NCBI GenBank assembly: GCA_029933295.1
Contig: JAOZOL010000117.1
Location: forward strand, 1 to 7,561
Direction: 5' to 3'
DNA from: Desulfobacterales bacterium
GTDB taxonomy: Bacteria; Desulfobacterota; Desulfobacteria; Desulfobacterales; Desulfosalsimonadaceae
DNA: 7,561 nt
Shown: positions 6,383 to 7,561 of the stretch, in pieces
Layout: each line of letters starts with the position of its first letter
How positions within the stretch are numbered: position 1 is the first letter of the stretch
Position numbers and translations under genes: made by a program
Notes under the pieces: generated by a model
What the model saw: the letters and a program-made list of their open reading frames with translations, nothing else
Databases searched by the model: none
What the model was told of the DNA's origin: nothing

Positions 6383-6406
6383 ATTAATATTATCATTAAT
6401 ATAATC
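6383..6406 (+). repeat. Two tandem AT-rich 12-mers
   Basis: ATTAATATTATC is followed directly by ATTAATATAATC, one mismatch, and then ATT. They lie between the two operator-like arms and just upstream of the nhaR -35. They could be an UP-like element, a bend or a binding site; low complexity makes function uncertain. Confidence 0.4.
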
Positions 6407-6407
6407 A

Positions 6408-6436
6408 TTGACATATTTTGGTCAAATAGATAATAT
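6408..6436 (+). promoter_or_regulatory. Sigma70-like promoter of nhaR
   Basis: A perfect TTGACA (6408-6413), a 17-nt spacer and TAATAT (6431-6436); an alternative -10 GATAAT is at 6429 with a 15-nt spacer. The spacer contains TTGAC-N8-GTCAA (6408-6425), a dyad of the kind LysR-type regulators bind, which suggests negative autoregulation. A 10-bp palindrome TATAGCTATA (6434-6443) lies near the expected start point. Confidence 0.55.
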
Positions 6437-6471
6437 AGCTATAACCCTTCGATAAAAACGAATGTAGAATT

Positions 6472-7392
6472 ATGGAATGGCTAAACTATCATCATCTTTT
6501 TTATTTTTGGACCGTAATGCAGGAAAGAAGCATAACTGCTGCATGCGCGAGGCTGCACCTCGCGCAGTCTACTGTCAGTGCACAACTTAGTAAACTAGAG
6601 GAATCTCTCGGGGGTAAACTTTTTAACCGTCAGGGCAGATCCCTCGAGGCGACAGACTTGGGGCGGCTGGTTTTCCGTTATGCCGATGAGATTTTTTCTC
6701 TGGGCAGAGAGATGATGGACCAGGTTCATGGCCGACCAGTTGCCGGCCCCATATCCCTGAATGTCGGTATCGTTGATGTGGTGCCAAAACTGATGGCCAG
6801 AAAGCTCCTGGAACCCGCCCTTAGCTTGACAAAACAGGTGCGCCTGTCCTGCCATGAAGGAAAAGAGAAACAACTTCTTGCCGAACTTGCTCTGCATAAC
6901 CTGGATGTGGTCCTGACGGATGCCCCCATAAGGGCTGGCCTCAGCATAAAGGCATATAACCATCTTCTCGGCGAATGCGGTGTTACCTTCTTTGCTGTGA
7001 ACAGTCTTGCTGCGGTGATGGTGTCCGATTTTCCCAGTTCGCTTAACGGTGCCCCCATGCTGATGCCCACGAAAATGACCGTGCTGAGGTCGGCGCTCGA
7101 CCAATGGCTTGAAAGCCTCAACCTCCAGCCGGTGATTGTTGCGGAGTTTGACGACAGCGCTCTGATGTCTGTATTCGGGCAGGAGGGTGCCGGCGTGTTT
7201 GCTGTACCGACGCTTATCGAATCGGAGGTGGAAAGGCAGTACCAGGTACGGGTTGTAGGGAGAAGTGACAAAATCAGGGAAAAATTTTATGCAATCTCCG
7301 TGGAACGGATATTGAAACACCCCGCGGTAATCGCTATTTCAGATGTCGCACGTCATTCGATTTTTTCATCTCCAGGTGAGAAATCCGAATAG
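6472..7392 (+). CDS. nhaR: LysR-type transcriptional regulator, NhaR
   Basis: A 306-residue LysR-family regulator that resembles E. coli NhaR along its length. The N-terminal winged helix-turn-helix (about 5-63) starts LNYHHLFYFWTV, against INYNHLYYFWHV in E. coli, and continues LEESLGGKLFNRQGRSLEATDLG. Further shared stretches are YADEIFSLGREMMD (70-83), HNLDVVLTDAPI (about 142-153), GECGVTFF, EFDDSALMSVFG and ERILKHPAVIAI. The effector domain spans about 93-295. In E. coli NhaR activates the Na+/H+ antiporter gene nhaA in response to sodium. No nhaA is visible here; the candidate target is the divergent operon with the DUF1538 pair. The start is fixed by alignment with NhaR, since no Shine-Dalgarno is apparent before ATG 6472, which suggests weak translation. 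The family call is firm; the target is inferred. Confidence 0.9.
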   Translation: MEWLNYHHLFYFWTVMQERSITAACARLHLAQSTVSAQLSKLEESLGGKLFNRQGRSLEATDLGRLVFRYADEIFSLGREMMDQVHGRPVAGPISLNVGIVDVVPKLMARKLLEPALSLTKQVRLSCHEGKEKQLLAELALHNLDVVLTDAPIRAGLSIKAYNHLLGECGVTFFAVNSLAAVMVSDFPSSLNGAPMLMPTKMTVLRSALDQWLESLNLQPVIVAEFDDSALMSVFGQEGAGVFAVPTLIESEVERQYQVRVVGRSDKIREKFYAISVERILKHPAVIAISDVARHSIFSSPGEKSE

Positions 7393-7561
7393 AGGGGTTT
7401 AGGCGGCACCTCTCCTGCATGCGCTAAATATCCATTTTATTAACCCAGTCATCTTCAAGAATAATTTCGCAAATTCATTGCAATGAAGTCAGTTCAAATG
7501 CGTATAGTGTCTATTATTCTTCAGTATTGCAGGAACTTTTAAAAGCGCGGACTATCGATAA
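7393..7561. other. 3' flank of nhaR with a 14-bp perfect palindrome
   Basis: No gene is visible. A weak hairpin, AGAGG (7391-7395) with CCTCT (7409-7413), overlaps the nhaR stop codon but has a 13-nt loop and no T-run, so it is not a convincing terminator. TTCATTGCAATGAA (7474-7487) is a perfect palindrome and may be a regulator site for a gene beyond the window. Confidence 0.4.

Larger units (their letters stand above)
6337..6439. repeat. 20-bp inverted repeat in the divergent promoter region
   Basis: The left arm (6337-6356, read on the minus strand) and right arm (6420-6439, plus strand) share GGTCAAATA, one variable base, ATAATATA, one variable base and C: 18 of 20 positions match. The arms are 63 bp apart (83 bp between start points), about 8 helical turns. 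The right arm lies between the -35 and -10 of the nhaR promoter and covers its -10; the left arm lies about 80-100 bp upstream of the predicted operon start. This fits a pair of operator half-sites bound by NhaR or another regulator, possibly with looping. The AT-rich part could agree partly by composition, but the 9-bp GGTCAAATA arm is unlikely to. Confidence 0.6.

Noticed and set aside
6595..7320. Long minus-strand reading frames opposite nhaR
   Set aside because: Shadows of a well-recognised gene; their translations show no family features.
7391..7413. Rho-independent terminator after nhaR
   Set aside because: Only a 5-bp stem with a 13-nt loop and no following T-run.

Overview
The window looks like chromosomal DNA of a Gram-negative, possibly marine or sediment bacterium. 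The gene mix (cytidylate-kinase-like protein, bacterial eRF1-like protein, DHH-CBS protein, DUF1538 pair) makes me think of Desulfobacterota, but this is a low-confidence impression from family content. No rRNA, tRNA, CRISPR, transposase or integrase is visible.

Layout. Positions 1-492 are AT-rich and hold no gene I can support. From 6241 down to 493 eight genes run on the minus strand with short gaps or overlaps, so they are probably one operon. In transcription order they are: a 51-residue CxxC/CxxC zinc-ribbon-like protein (6241-6086), a DHH/DHHA1 phosphoesterase with two CBS domains (6049-4751), a cytidylate-kinase-like protein (4589-3915), a bacterial eRF1-like protein (3880-2843), two DUF1538 membrane proteins (2820-2092 and 2085-1291), a PII-like regulator (1301-954) and a two-CBS protein (897-493). 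The largest internal gap, about 160 bp at 4590-4750, could hold a second promoter. On the plus strand, divergent from this operon, lies a LysR-type regulator closely resembling NhaR (6472-7392). The last 169 bases hold no recognisable gene.

The intergenic region 6242-6471 carries a good sigma70-like promoter on each strand. It also holds a 20-bp inverted repeat (18/20 matching) whose right arm overlaps the nhaR promoter, a plausible site for NhaR or another regulator.

How it may work. NhaR in E. coli activates the Na+/H+ antiporter gene nhaA. DUF1538 pairs have been described, as I recall, as a two-component Na+(K+)/H+ antiporter (UmpAB). A divergent nhaR beside a DUF1538 pair therefore suggests a sodium/pH homeostasis locus. 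The unusual part is the company: a PII-like protein translationally coupled to the transporter, two separate CBS-domain proteins, a DHH phosphoesterase, a nucleotide-kinase-like protein, an eRF1-like protein and a zinc-ribbon peptide. Most of these bind nucleotides or RNA in their families. The working hypothesis is an ion-transport module gated by adenine-nucleotide or cyclic-nucleotide state and perhaps linked to translation stress. That link is inference.
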